DNA of 64,000 nt from Paenibacillus plantarum (GTDB lineage Bacteria; Bacillota; Bacilli; Paenibacillales; NBRC-103111). The translations under genes were made by a program, and so were the position numbers. Below, piece by piece: positions 43,038 through 52,300 of this stretch. Numbering within the stretch: the first letter of the stretch is position 1; every line of letters begins with the position of its first letter. Where the stretch lies: the NCBI RefSeq assembly GCF_013141695.1, contig NZ_WHNY01000064.1, positions 1 to 64,000 of the forward strand. The letters are read 5' to 3'. Under the pieces are notes generated by a model that was given only the letters and a program-made list of their open reading frames with translations, was not told the origin of the DNA and made no database searches.

Positions 43038-43164
43038 AAGGAGTGCGTAAGGGACGACGAGGGCTGTCTCGCTGAAGCCGCAGTGTACGAAGGCACAAGG
43101 AGATCGTCAGACTAAGGTCAGCATGATTGAGCCGAAGCCCGTGTTTGGCGATAGGAGGAATAAC

Positions 43165-43198
43165 CGAGGTGTTCCAAAGGTTACATTTGGAACGCCTC
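43165..43198. terminator. hairpin downstream of the membrane AraC regulator gene
   Basis: GAGGTGTTCCAAA pairs with TTTGGAACGCCTC (one G:T) across seven nucleotides. TTCTTTG follows on the plus strand. It lies just past the stop of the minus-strand gene, where the T-run is absent, so its direction of action is uncertain. Confidence 0.5.
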
Positions 43199-43212
43199 TT
43201 CTTTGCATTGTC

Positions 43213-45546
43213 TCACGATTCTTCCAGGCCTCCCGCCGGGATCTGGTCTACCGTCGTCTTCAGCAAGCGGTATTGTCCAGGCGTACTCCCCATGCGTGAT
43301 TTGAACAGCTTGCTGAAGTAGCTGACATTGGCATAGCCGATTTCACGGCAAATGTCCTCCAGCGAATATTTGGGCTGCCGCAGCAGCTCACAGGCTCTTT
43401 TAATTCGCAGATGAATCAAATGGTCGTTGATCGTTGTGCCCGTTGTTTCCTTGAAAATACGGCTCAAAAAGGATGTGCTTCGCTGCACGTGACCGGCAAC
43501 CGTCTCAATTGTGATGTTGTTATTGTAGTTCTTCTCCATAAATTCGGTGGCCAGCTGCAAAGTCATATCATTCAGCTTCAACCGTTTCTCCCGATTGTGC
43601 ACAATGATTTGGATACACATCTCCATCAAGCGCGCTTCCATATCGCGAAGCGTTTGGATACTAGACAGCACGAACGGTCGATCGCCGAGCACGGCGGTCA
43701 TATCTCCGCCGGTTTGCACTAGCGTTTTTACGATCTCCCCGCTTAATTGAAAGAAGAGTTGCTGCACGTTGGCTTTCCCCAGCCTGCGGGCGGTCACCTC
43801 ATTCGTGATACGGTTGATCGTCTCCGCACATTCGTCCTCGTTCAATTGAAGCAGCGCCTGAAGCAGCTTTGTCTCTAGCTCATAGGGGTAAAAATAAGTC
43901 TCTTCATCTTGCTTCCAGGAGCTAACGATGGTGTAAGGCACGATTTCGCCTTTGCCGACATACATTTTCAGGCTGAGCGCTTCGACGGATTCTTCATAGG
44001 CGGTTTGAGCGGAATACACATCTGTGTGGATGCGGCTAAGTCCAATCGTTGCAAGGATGCCGTAGCGGCTCTCCATATTTCGCTGCAGCTTCCTAGCAAG
44101 CTCAATCAGAACCTCGTCTTGATGGATAGGCACAGCAACAATAATGATGATGATGCGTTCATCGTCTCTGGCGAAGATTTCGCCGTCGATTTCGGGTCCC
44201 AGCTCTTCAATCAAGCCATATTGAAATAGATGAAAATGGAGATTGCCAGTTGAGTCATTCAGTAAGGATTGCTCCTCGAGCTCGATCGTCAAGATGGCAA
44301 ATCGTTCAAAATTCAGCTTTAACCCCAAAAGCTCCGCTGCATCCTTCTCTAATCCACTGCTTTGCTGAGAAACCGCCCGCCCCTTAATGAGGTCGCTCAA
44401 ATATTTCTCTTTGATCGCGGAACGGTTATCGCCAAGCAACGTTTCTACCCGTTCCTTCTCGCTGAGGATCGTTTCCCGGCTATGGCGAAGCCGTTCGAAT
44501 GCCTGTTGAATGAAGCTCGCTTCATCGGCGGCCAGCAAGGAGGCCTCTGGGCTTGCTCTATCGCCGCCACTAATATAGGCGATAACGCTTTTGAGTGGCC
44601 GGTACAGCCTTTGTGAGATGTAGAACAGCAGCAAAATGGCCACAGTGACGTAAATAGCGGATATGGCAGCCACAATCATTTTAATGCGGCTCAGCCCCTC
44701 AAGCAGAACAGATCGTTTGGTCAAATTGACAAACTTCCAGCCTGTCACACTAGAAGTAGTGTAGGTCACGATCCATCGTCGATCGTCGACGTATGATCCG
44801 CTTCCAGGAGTGGATAGAACGCTTTTATCCAGCTTCCCGATTAGCGCTGCCGCTTCTTCCGTTTCACTGTAGAGAGGTTCGCCTTGGGAACCGAGAACAA
44901 GCGTCAGCCCCTTTTTATTATGATAATGGCTCAAATATTCTTTGAAGAGCAGGTCAAGCTTCAAATTGATCACGATGGCCCCATCAACTGGACCAATGAG
45001 CGGCATTTTCTGCATTAAACTGGTGGCAAGTGTCCCCTTCACCGCATTGCCAGGACGATTGGTCAGCCACAGGGTCCGGTTCGCGGTGTCTTCACTCATG
45101 ACGGTCATCCAAGAACGGTCGGTGAAGGAAGATAACGGGGACATTTTCATATCAGAACGGGAGGTCAGAATGAGATCGAGTTTATTGTATACGAGATAAA
45201 TGGAGTCAATATAAGGACTCAGTTTCTGCTGCTCTTCCAAGAATCGTGTCAAGTCAATGAGTGAAGACACGCTTAGTTTATCGTTTATTTTGTGATACAG
45301 ATAGGATTGGGTCATGACCATGCTCGAGGCGATATTCTGTATCGCAGTAAGTTCTTTATGAATCAGTTCCCGCTGCTGTTCCATGATCGATTGATTATAT
45401 TCAATTGAATTCTGAATGCTGGTATCCGCAGAAATCGTGTAGGTGACCGAAGAAATGAGGATGACAGTGACAATGACGATCGCCGTCATCGATAACAATA
45501 GTTTGACGAAGAGAGATCGGTTGCGAATCACTTGAAGACTAGGCAT
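43213..45546 (-). CDS. membrane-bound AraC family regulator with extracellular sensor domain
   Basis: A 777-residue one-component regulator. Helix 1 (LFVKLLLSMTAIVIVTVILISSVTY) and helix 2 (~290-312, MIVAAISAIYVTVAILLLFYI) flank a ~240-residue extracellular cache-like sensor. A HAMP-like linker, a ~250-residue central cytosolic region and a C-terminal AraC double helix-turn-helix follow (ITIETVAGHVQRSTSFLSRIFKETTGTTINDHL, YSLEDICREIGYANVSYFSKLFKSRMGSTPGQYR). This architecture is common in Paenibacillus next to Lpl-type sugar importers. It is divergent from the importer operon starting at 45850 and probably controls it. Confidence 0.88.
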   Translation of the reverse strand: MPSLQVIRNRSLFVKLLLSMTAIVIVTVILISSVTYTISADTSIQNSIEYNQSIMEQQRELIHKELTAIQNIASSMVMTQSYLYHKINDKLSVSSLIDLTRFLEEQQKLSPYIDSIYLVYNKLDLILTSRSDMKMSPLSSFTDRSWMTVMSEDTANRTLWLTNRPGNAVKGTLATSLMQKMPLIGPVDGAIVINLKLDLLFKEYLSHYHNKKGLTLVLGSQGEPLYSETEEAAALIGKLDKSVLSTPGSGSYVDDRRWIVTYTTSSVTGWKFVNLTKRSVLLEGLSRIKMIVAAISAIYVTVAILLLFYISQRLYRPLKSVIAYISGGDRASPEASLLAADEASFIQQAFERLRHSRETILSEKERVETLLGDNRSAIKEKYLSDLIKGRAVSQQSSGLEKDAAELLGLKLNFERFAILTIELEEQSLLNDSTGNLHFHLFQYGLIEELGPEIDGEIFARDDERIIIIIVAVPIHQDEVLIELARKLQRNMESRYGILATIGLSRIHTDVYSAQTAYEESVEALSLKMYVGKGEIVPYTIVSSWKQDEETYFYPYELETKLLQALLQLNEDECAETINRITNEVTARRLGKANVQQLFFQLSGEIVKTLVQTGGDMTAVLGDRPFVLSSIQTLRDMEARLMEMCIQIIVHNREKRLKLNDMTLQLATEFMEKNYNNNITIETVAGHVQRSTSFLSRIFKETTGTTINDHLIHLRIKRACELLRQPKYSLEDICREIGYANVSYFSKLFKSRMGSTPGQYRLLKTTVDQIPAGGLEES

Positions 45547-45849
45547 CCAGACCCTCCTTTCGTAGTGTTAGCGTTTTCAATATGGGGTGGATATCATACT
45601 CAGCACCAAGCAAATTATAGCACAGAATGAAATAAGGGGAAGGTGAGAGGCGAAAAACATACGAAAAATCGGATAACATAATGCTATACAAACAGCCACA
45701 GAAAGGAAAAACATAACAAAAATCGAATGAGATGATTGTGTAGTTGTGTGCCACGGGATATCGTTAAGGATGTAACCGTTCCCAATTCCCGGCCGGGGTA
45801 GAGCGCGTTAAGGAACGGAAATCATGATGTGAAACAGGGGGAGATTATT
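45547..45849. promoter_or_regulatory. 303-bp divergent control region
   Basis: It separates the membrane AraC regulator gene from the solute-binding protein gene. It contains the cre-like site (45770-45784) and two direct CGTTAAGGA repeats (45762-45770 and 45806-45814, 44 bp apart), the sort of tandem half-sites AraC proteins use. No unambiguous -35/-10 pair was picked out. Confidence 0.4.
45770..45784 (+). promoter_or_regulatory. cre-like (CcpA) site
   Basis: ATGTAACCGTTCCCA agrees with every position of the degenerate CcpA consensus WTGNAANCGNWNNCW. It stands 66 bp upstream of the solute-binding protein start, where carbon catabolite control would be expected. Confidence 0.4.
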
Positions 45850-47403
45850 GTGCCTATCTATAAAATGAAACCAGTCGCACTCACCGTCTTAGCAGCCAGC
45901 ATGGCAGCAAGCGTACTTAGCGGGTGTTCCACAGAAAAGAATACAGCTTCCGTATCGAGTCAACCGAGTAGTGCAGCAAAACCAATTGAAATCTCGTGGG
46001 GCATTCAATTCCAAGCGCCCGCGGTCGTTGCCGATACGCCTGTGCAGAAATGGCTTGAACAGAAATTCAATATCAAAATCAAGCCAGTTAAAGTAACCGA
46101 TGCTAGCATCGCTTCCGGTGACGTACCGGATGTGTTCATGCTGGGTGATCCATCGAATGTATCTGCCTACCAAGCGCAAGGTGTCTTGATGGATCTAGAT
46201 CTCAATATGGTGAAAGAGAAAATGCCTGAATACTATAAAGATGTTGAGCAGTCGAAAGCGCTGTTCCAGACGGTAACGTTTGGCGACAAGCTCTGGGCAG
46301 TTCCGATGTTTATCGATTTGAAACCTTATGATCTTACGATGTTGTGGCGCAAAGACTGGCTCGACAAAGTCGGTATCACCAAGCTCCCTGAGACCCTAGA
46401 TGAATTCGAGCAGGCGGCTTATGCGTTCGCCAAGAAGGATCCGGACGGAAACGGCAAGAACGACACATACGGCTTGACTGGTACGGCGACATCGACTTGG
46501 TCGACGGGCTTCTACTCGATATTTGGCGCTTATGGCGTTCAACCAACGATGTGGCACGAAAAGCAGGGACAGATTATGAACGGTTCCATCATGCCGGAGG
46601 CGAAGAATGCTCTTGAAAAGTTGCGTAAATGGTATGCTGACGGCGTGATCGATCCGGAATATATTACGGATACACAAGATTCGTACCGCAAGAAGTTGTA
46701 CAACAATCGAATCGGTGTGATTGAAGAGCAAGTCGGTAAAGCAGCGCTCGCGGATGGTGCGACAAATGTAGCTATGAAGGACATCAATCCGAATGCTAAG
46801 CTCCAACTGGGCAAAAATCCGAGGGGCCCTGGCGGCAGCGGAAGCTGGGACTGGGGAATCAAGAGTAATTTCGTTGTGCTTGGCAACAAAGTGAAGAATG
46901 ACCCAGCAAAGCTGAACAAAATTTTTGAAATTTTGCGAGCAGAGAGCAGTGACGAAGAAACAATCAATATGACTAGCTTGGGTGTAAAAGGAACGCAGTG
47001 GGATTTTGTAGCCAGCGGAGCGACTTCTGGTGCAACGAAAACCTTAACAGGCTTCGAAAAACAAGAACAGCGTGATGCGGTTGGCATTCGATTGTTCTCC
47101 CTGGGCAATATCACGACGCGGACTTACCGGGATAAATATTCCAATCCGCAGATGAACGAAGCCGTTCGTACCTATTCTTCCGCACCAAACCAGACAGATG
47201 CGCTGCTGTTTGCTGCGCTTCCGTCAGATGGCAAATATAAGAAGGATTTGACGGCGCTAACGCAAAAATATTTTGCCCAAATTATTAGTGGAGAATTGCC
47301 GCTTAGCGATTTCGATAAGTATGTGGCGGAGTGGAAAGCGAAGGGCGGAGACGAGCTGACCAAGGAAGCTAACGACATGTACCAGAAGCAGTTTAAAAAA
47401 TAA
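45850..47403 (+). CDS. extracellular solute-binding lipoprotein (LplA-type), importer 1
   Basis: A ~517-residue family-1 binding protein. The signal peptide ends in the lipobox LSGC (ALTVLAASMAASVLSGCS), so the protein is lipid-anchored outside the membrane. The motif DPDGNGKNDTYGL, typical of the Lpl-type subfamily, is present. GTG 45850 is chosen because AGGGGGAG lies 7 nt upstream; the frame is open from GTG 45829. Two permease genes follow. Ligand unknown; enzymes downstream suggest an oligosaccharide from a complex plant, algal or bacterial glycan. Confidence 0.92.
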   Translation: MPIYKMKPVALTVLAASMAASVLSGCSTEKNTASVSSQPSSAAKPIEISWGIQFQAPAVVADTPVQKWLEQKFNIKIKPVKVTDASIASGDVPDVFMLGDPSNVSAYQAQGVLMDLDLNMVKEKMPEYYKDVEQSKALFQTVTFGDKLWAVPMFIDLKPYDLTMLWRKDWLDKVGITKLPETLDEFEQAAYAFAKKDPDGNGKNDTYGLTGTATSTWSTGFYSIFGAYGVQPTMWHEKQGQIMNGSIMPEAKNALEKLRKWYADGVIDPEYITDTQDSYRKKLYNNRIGVIEEQVGKAALADGATNVAMKDINPNAKLQLGKNPRGPGGSGSWDWGIKSNFVVLGNKVKNDPAKLNKIFEILRAESSDEETINMTSLGVKGTQWDFVASGATSGATKTLTGFEKQEQRDAVGIRLFSLGNITTRTYRDKYSNPQMNEAVRTYSSAPNQTDALLFAALPSDGKYKKDLTALTQKYFAQIISGELPLSDFDKYVAEWKAKGGDELTKEANDMYQKQFKK

Positions 47404-47495
47404 TCAGCTTGAGAAGCGAATCCGAATCCTCGGCCGCAAGTCGTTCGCCGCTGCCGGGGAGGAGTCGCAACTGGCCCTGAGGAAGTGCACATGAC

Positions 47496-48395
47496 ATGAA
47501 AACGATTTTGAAAAATAGGGAGCTGTTTGCGCTCTATCTGTTTGCTTTTGCCTTTTTTCTCGTATTCAAATATGGCCCGATCTACGGGGTACTGATTGCT
47601 TTTAAAGATTTTCGCGTCATCGACGGGATATGGGGCAGTCCTTGGGTGGGCTTTAAGCATTTCGAGGCGCTATTTCATTCGGCCGATTTCTATCGGTTGC
47701 TGAGTAACACGCTGCTGCTGAATCTGTATTTGCTGCTGTTTGCTTTTCCCGCACCGATTGTGTTAGCGCTTTTGCTTAATGAAATCAGATCCCGCTTTTT
47801 TCAGCGCTTCGTACAGATGACCATGTATCTGCCGCATTTCGTATCGTGGGTCATCATGTCCGGCCTTGTCATCTATTTCCTGTCGCCGACCACGGGCATC
47901 GTTGCTGAGATCGTCGGCTGGTTCGGTGGGAAACCGGTATTTTATATGGGGCATAAGGAATATTTTCGCTCCATTGTAGTTGGTTCGGCCATTTTGAAGG
48001 ATATCGGCTGGGGCTCGATTATTTATTTCGCAGCGCTGTCGGGTATTAATCCCGAACTGCATGAATCAGCTACGATGGATGGAGCGAATCGCTGGCAACG
48101 TTTGTTTCATATTAATATTCCGTCGATTATGCCGACGATTGCGATTATGTTCATTCTCAGCTTAGGCGGCTTCTTGAGCGCAAACTTTGAACAAATTATC
48201 AACTTGCTCAATCCAGTCACCTTTGATACAGGCGATGTGATTGACACGTACGTCTATCGCGTAGGACTACAGCAATTTCAATACAGTTATACGGCTGCAA
48301 TCGGCTTATTTAAGTCGCTAGTTGGGTTGCTGCTGATTCTGGGGGCTAACTTCACTGTGCGCAGACTAAGCAAGGGAGAAAGCGGCTTATGGTAG
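47496..48395 (+). CDS. ABC transporter permease (LplB-type), importer 1
   Basis: A 299-residue binding-protein-dependent permease with six membrane helices. The N-terminus LFALYLFAFAFFLVFKYGPIYGVLIAFKDF and the EAA loop (HESATMDGANRWQRLFHINIPSI) are typical of LplB. GAGGAAG precedes the ATG at 47496. It lies between the binding protein and the second permease. No ATP-binding subunit is encoded in the operon. Confidence 0.92.
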   Translation: MKTILKNRELFALYLFAFAFFLVFKYGPIYGVLIAFKDFRVIDGIWGSPWVGFKHFEALFHSADFYRLLSNTLLLNLYLLLFAFPAPIVLALLLNEIRSRFFQRFVQMTMYLPHFVSWVIMSGLVIYFLSPTTGIVAEIVGWFGGKPVFYMGHKEYFRSIVVGSAILKDIGWGSIIYFAALSGINPELHESATMDGANRWQRLFHINIPSIMPTIAIMFILSLGGFLSANFEQIINLLNPVTFDTGDVIDTYVYRVGLQQFQYSYTAAIGLFKSLVGLLLILGANFTVRRLSKGESGLW

Positions 48396-48408
48396 GAGGA
48401 TTTGCAAC

Positions 48409-49278
48409 ATGAGGATTAGAAACTGGCAGGATCGCTTGAGCGTCAGCATCATTTATATCGTACTTGGCATACTCGCCATTATTGTCGTCTACCCATTTAT
48501 TCACGTACTGTCGGTTTCGTTAAGCGGAAGGGGAGAGGCGCTTCGCAGCGGCTTTCACTGGATTCCGAGGGATCTGACCTTGACGCCATACAAGGAACTG
48601 CTGACCTATCCGTTCATCTGGAAAGGGTACGGCAATACGCTGTTCCGTATGGTCGTCGGTACAGCGCTTACACTGATCGTTACCGTATGCGCAGCCTACC
48701 CACTGTCTCGCAATGAAATGCCATGGAAGCGGGTATTGGTACTTCTCCTGCTCTTTACAATGATCTTCGACGGTGGAATCGTGCCGAACTATCTGCTTAT
48801 GAAGGAGTTGCATCTGCTGAATACGCGGTGGGTTTACGTGCTGCCGAGTGCGGCAAATGCGTTCCAGGTATTGGTGATGATTTCGTTCTTCCGCTCGATT
48901 CCAGATGCGCTAATCGAGGCAGCGCGGATTGATGGGGCACGTGATCTGCGTATTCTTACTCGCATCATTTTGCCGCTATCTGTCCCCGTATTGGTTACGA
49001 TCGGTCTCTGGTCGCTTGTGCATCACATTAATGCTTTTATGGACAATTTACTGTATGTGACCGATCAATCCAAATTCGTGTTGCAGCAGATTGTCCGGCA
49101 AATTCTGATTGAGAACAGGCTCGATCCGTTTACGACGGCTGTGAATGAAATTCCACCTGCGCCAGAGAGTTTGAAGATGGCAGCGGTAATCGTATCCGCC
49201 CTTCCAGTGTTGGTGATGTATCCTTTCCTGCTTCGTTATTTCGAGAAAGGTACAATGATTGGTTCGGTGAAAGGATAA
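48409..49278 (+). CDS. carbohydrate ABC transporter permease (YtcP-type), importer 1
   Basis: A 289-residue second permease subunit. It begins DRLSVSIIYIVLGILAIIVVYPFIHVLSVSLS, has the EAA motif EAARIDGARDLRILTRIILPLSVP and ends with the family tail FEKGTMIGSVKG. It lies 13 nt after the first permease with GGAGG upstream. Confidence 0.92.
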   Translation: MRIRNWQDRLSVSIIYIVLGILAIIVVYPFIHVLSVSLSGRGEALRSGFHWIPRDLTLTPYKELLTYPFIWKGYGNTLFRMVVGTALTLIVTVCAAYPLSRNEMPWKRVLVLLLLFTMIFDGGIVPNYLLMKELHLLNTRWVYVLPSAANAFQVLVMISFFRSIPDALIEAARIDGARDLRILTRIILPLSVPVLVTIGLWSLVHHINAFMDNLLYVTDQSKFVLQQIVRQILIENRLDPFTTAVNEIPPAPESLKMAAVIVSALPVLVMYPFLLRYFEKGTMIGSVKG

Positions 49279-49341
49279 CGCAGTCCTGAATACGTCTCTC
49301 CAGTAACAAGTAAAATTTATTTTGCGAAGGGATGTAGAGAT

Positions 49342-52300
49342 ATGCTTAGAAAAAAAGCAATCATTCTCACGATTACCGCCATTTTGTTGAATTTGTTCGT
49401 TTTACCTGCTATTCAGGCCGAATCCGGATTACCGGAAACGGCCTTCTATGTGGCCACGGATGGAAGCGATTCCAATGCGGGCGGGATCAATGAGCCTTTT
49501 CGAACGCTAGAGAAGGCTAGAGATGCCGTTCGACAGTTGAAGAACACTACGGGCTTGCCGGATGGTGGTGTGACCGTTTATTTACGTGGCGGCACGTATA
49601 ATCGAACATCCAGCTTTCAGATCGAGCAGCAGGACTCCGGTACGGCTGACAGTCCGATCACGTACAAAGCCTATCCGAACGAGAAGGTAAGTCTGTCTGG
49701 CGGCCAATCGCTCGAGAAGAATTGGTTCACGCCAGTTACGGATCAGGCGATCCTGCAGCGGATCATTAGTACTGACGCTCGTACCAAAGTGCTGCAAGTT
49801 GATCTGAGCAGTCACGGCATTTCGGATTACGGCGTAATGAGCCGACACGGTTATTACAAGGCGAACGATGTCAGTCAGGTTCCGCCTATGGAACTGTACG
49901 TGGCAGGCGAGGGCATGACACTTGCACGCTGGCCGAATAACGGTACGGTGCAAATGGGTGACATCATTGATGCGGGGCCTACTCGCAAGGATGCTGATTT
50001 GCAGGATCGAGGAGGGACATTCAGTTACACGTACGATCGGCCGCAATACTGGACGAATGCCGACGACATTTGGCTGGATGGTATTTTCGGTTACAGCTGG
50101 GAATGGTCGTATAACAAAATCACTTCGATCGATACAGTGAATAAACAGATTACATTGCGCTACGGTGAAATGAGCGGCTTGTTCAAAAACTGGTACCCAG
50201 ATTTCCATTTCGCGCAAAATTTGCTCGAAGAGATCGATAAGCCCGGCGAATATTACATTGACCGTACGCAGGGCGTCTTGTATTTCTTGCCGACGGCATC
50301 GTTTGAAGCGGAGCATCCCGAGATTACCGTTACGATGTTGAAAACACCGATGATAAATTCAGTAGGGGCATCCTATGTCACATTCGAGGATCTGACGCTG
50401 GAGAATGGTCGCGATTCGGCTGTGGTGATTATGGGGGGAGAACATGTACTGCTATCGCACTGCGAAATCCGCAACTTTACAAACGGCGGCGTGCAGATTA
50501 ATACGCCTAGCCGATGGTTATACAATGATTTTGCGACAGCAACGGGGGTGAATCACGGAATAACGAGCAGTCACATCCATCATATCGGCGGGACGGCGGT
50601 CACTTTGAACGGAGGCAGCCGTGTCACGCTTGCGCCTGGTAACAACTATGTGGAAAATTCGCACATCCACGATTTTGCTTATTATCATAAGGCGTACAAT
50701 CCAAGCGTCATTCTGACCGGTGTGGGTAACCGTGTATCGCACAATGAAATTCACGATGCGCCGCATCCGGGCATTTTGATCTTCGGCAATGACCACCTCG
50801 TGGAGTACAACAATATTTATGATGTATGCAAAATGTTCTCCGATCTGGGGGCCATCTATATGAACGCAGGCGAGACACCGCAACAGCGGGGAACCGTCAT
50901 TCGGGGAAATTATTTCCACAACATTGGTGAATCCAAAGCTGGTGTAGAAGGTGTTTATCCAGACAATTTCACAATGGGGCTGACGATTGAAGATAATATT
51001 TTTTACAAAATGGGCAACTCCGCAGTTAAAAATAACGGTGGGGCACACATCAAGAAACGGAATAATCTATTTATCGATAGTGAAGTACCTTATGATTATG
51101 CCGACATCTATCTAGGAGACGCACCAGATAAGCAGATCCCTAAGAACTACATGCCGAAATGGCAGACGTTGTTTGCTCAAAACAATAATTTTGTAGGTAC
51201 GCCGTATTTGGTCAAATATCCGGAGCTCGCGGACTTCTTTACGGAAAATCGGTATTATCCAACCACGAACACCTTAGAGAATAATGTGATCTATAACCCT
51301 ACCAGGGCTCGCAGCAGCATCACTAACGCGCAAGGGGCGTACGATAAGTTTAATCTGCTGCAGTATGCGAACAACTGGGTGACGAACAGTGATCCTGGCT
51401 TTGTGAATCTGGCGGCTGGCGATCTCAATTTGAAAAGCGACGCTGCAGTTTTCCAACAAATTCCCGGCTTTCATTCGATTCCTTTTGACGACATAGGGAT
51501 TATTGGCAAAGCGGGACCGTATCTGGCGCCAGATACCATTCCAATAGAAGGTGTTCGGGCTTACGACACAAATGTGAAGATTGGCATCGGCAAAACGTAT
51601 GAGCTGCATACGGCCGTGTTACCGTGGGACGCAACGAATCCAAAGCTGCTCTATACGTCCAGTGATTCAAGTGTGGTCAAAGTGGACAGCAAAGGAACGC
51701 TTAAGGGGGCGGGCATCGGGCAAGCCGTCATCACAGTCACTTCAGCAGAAAATCCGCTGCTTCATGATGAAGTCATGATTGACGTCGAGATCGGAGACGG
51801 TATTTACGAATATACCGATTTCGAGACGGGGCGAAACAGCTGGCCGGTGGATCCGAATCGGTCCGTCATCGATATAGGTGGCAATCATAAGTATAAAGTG
51901 CTGAAAGGTGCGACGGCGGTTTCGCCGAACGAATATACCAACTACGAACTAACATTTAAGATGAAGACACCGCCAACGATGCCAAGTCTAGGAACGATCT
52001 ATTTCTTCGACAGACTAGGTTCGAACGGCGGGGGCCGTGTTGGCTACCGCAAGGTGGAGGACGGCACGTCCAAATGGCTTCTTTATAATAAGGCCTGGGG
52101 GACCGTTAAGGAAGTGAACCTGCCATACGCAGATTTAGCGCCAGATACCGAGTACAACGTCAAGCTGCTTGTAAAAGGGGCTGACATCAGCCTCTATGTG
52201 GGTGGCGTGCTGAAGCTGAAGGCGACGGATGCGACGTACAATCCATCTGGTACGGTCGGCTTTTATGCAGGCGGCTTCGACTACCTGCTGTTCGATGACA

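Larger units (their letters stand above)
42769..43212. other. 444-bp gene-free region between convergent genes
   Basis: No convincing coding frame. It holds the GGGGAAC-unit element (42851-43037) and a hairpin near the end of the minus-strand AraC gene (43165-43198), both described separately. Confidence 0.6.
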
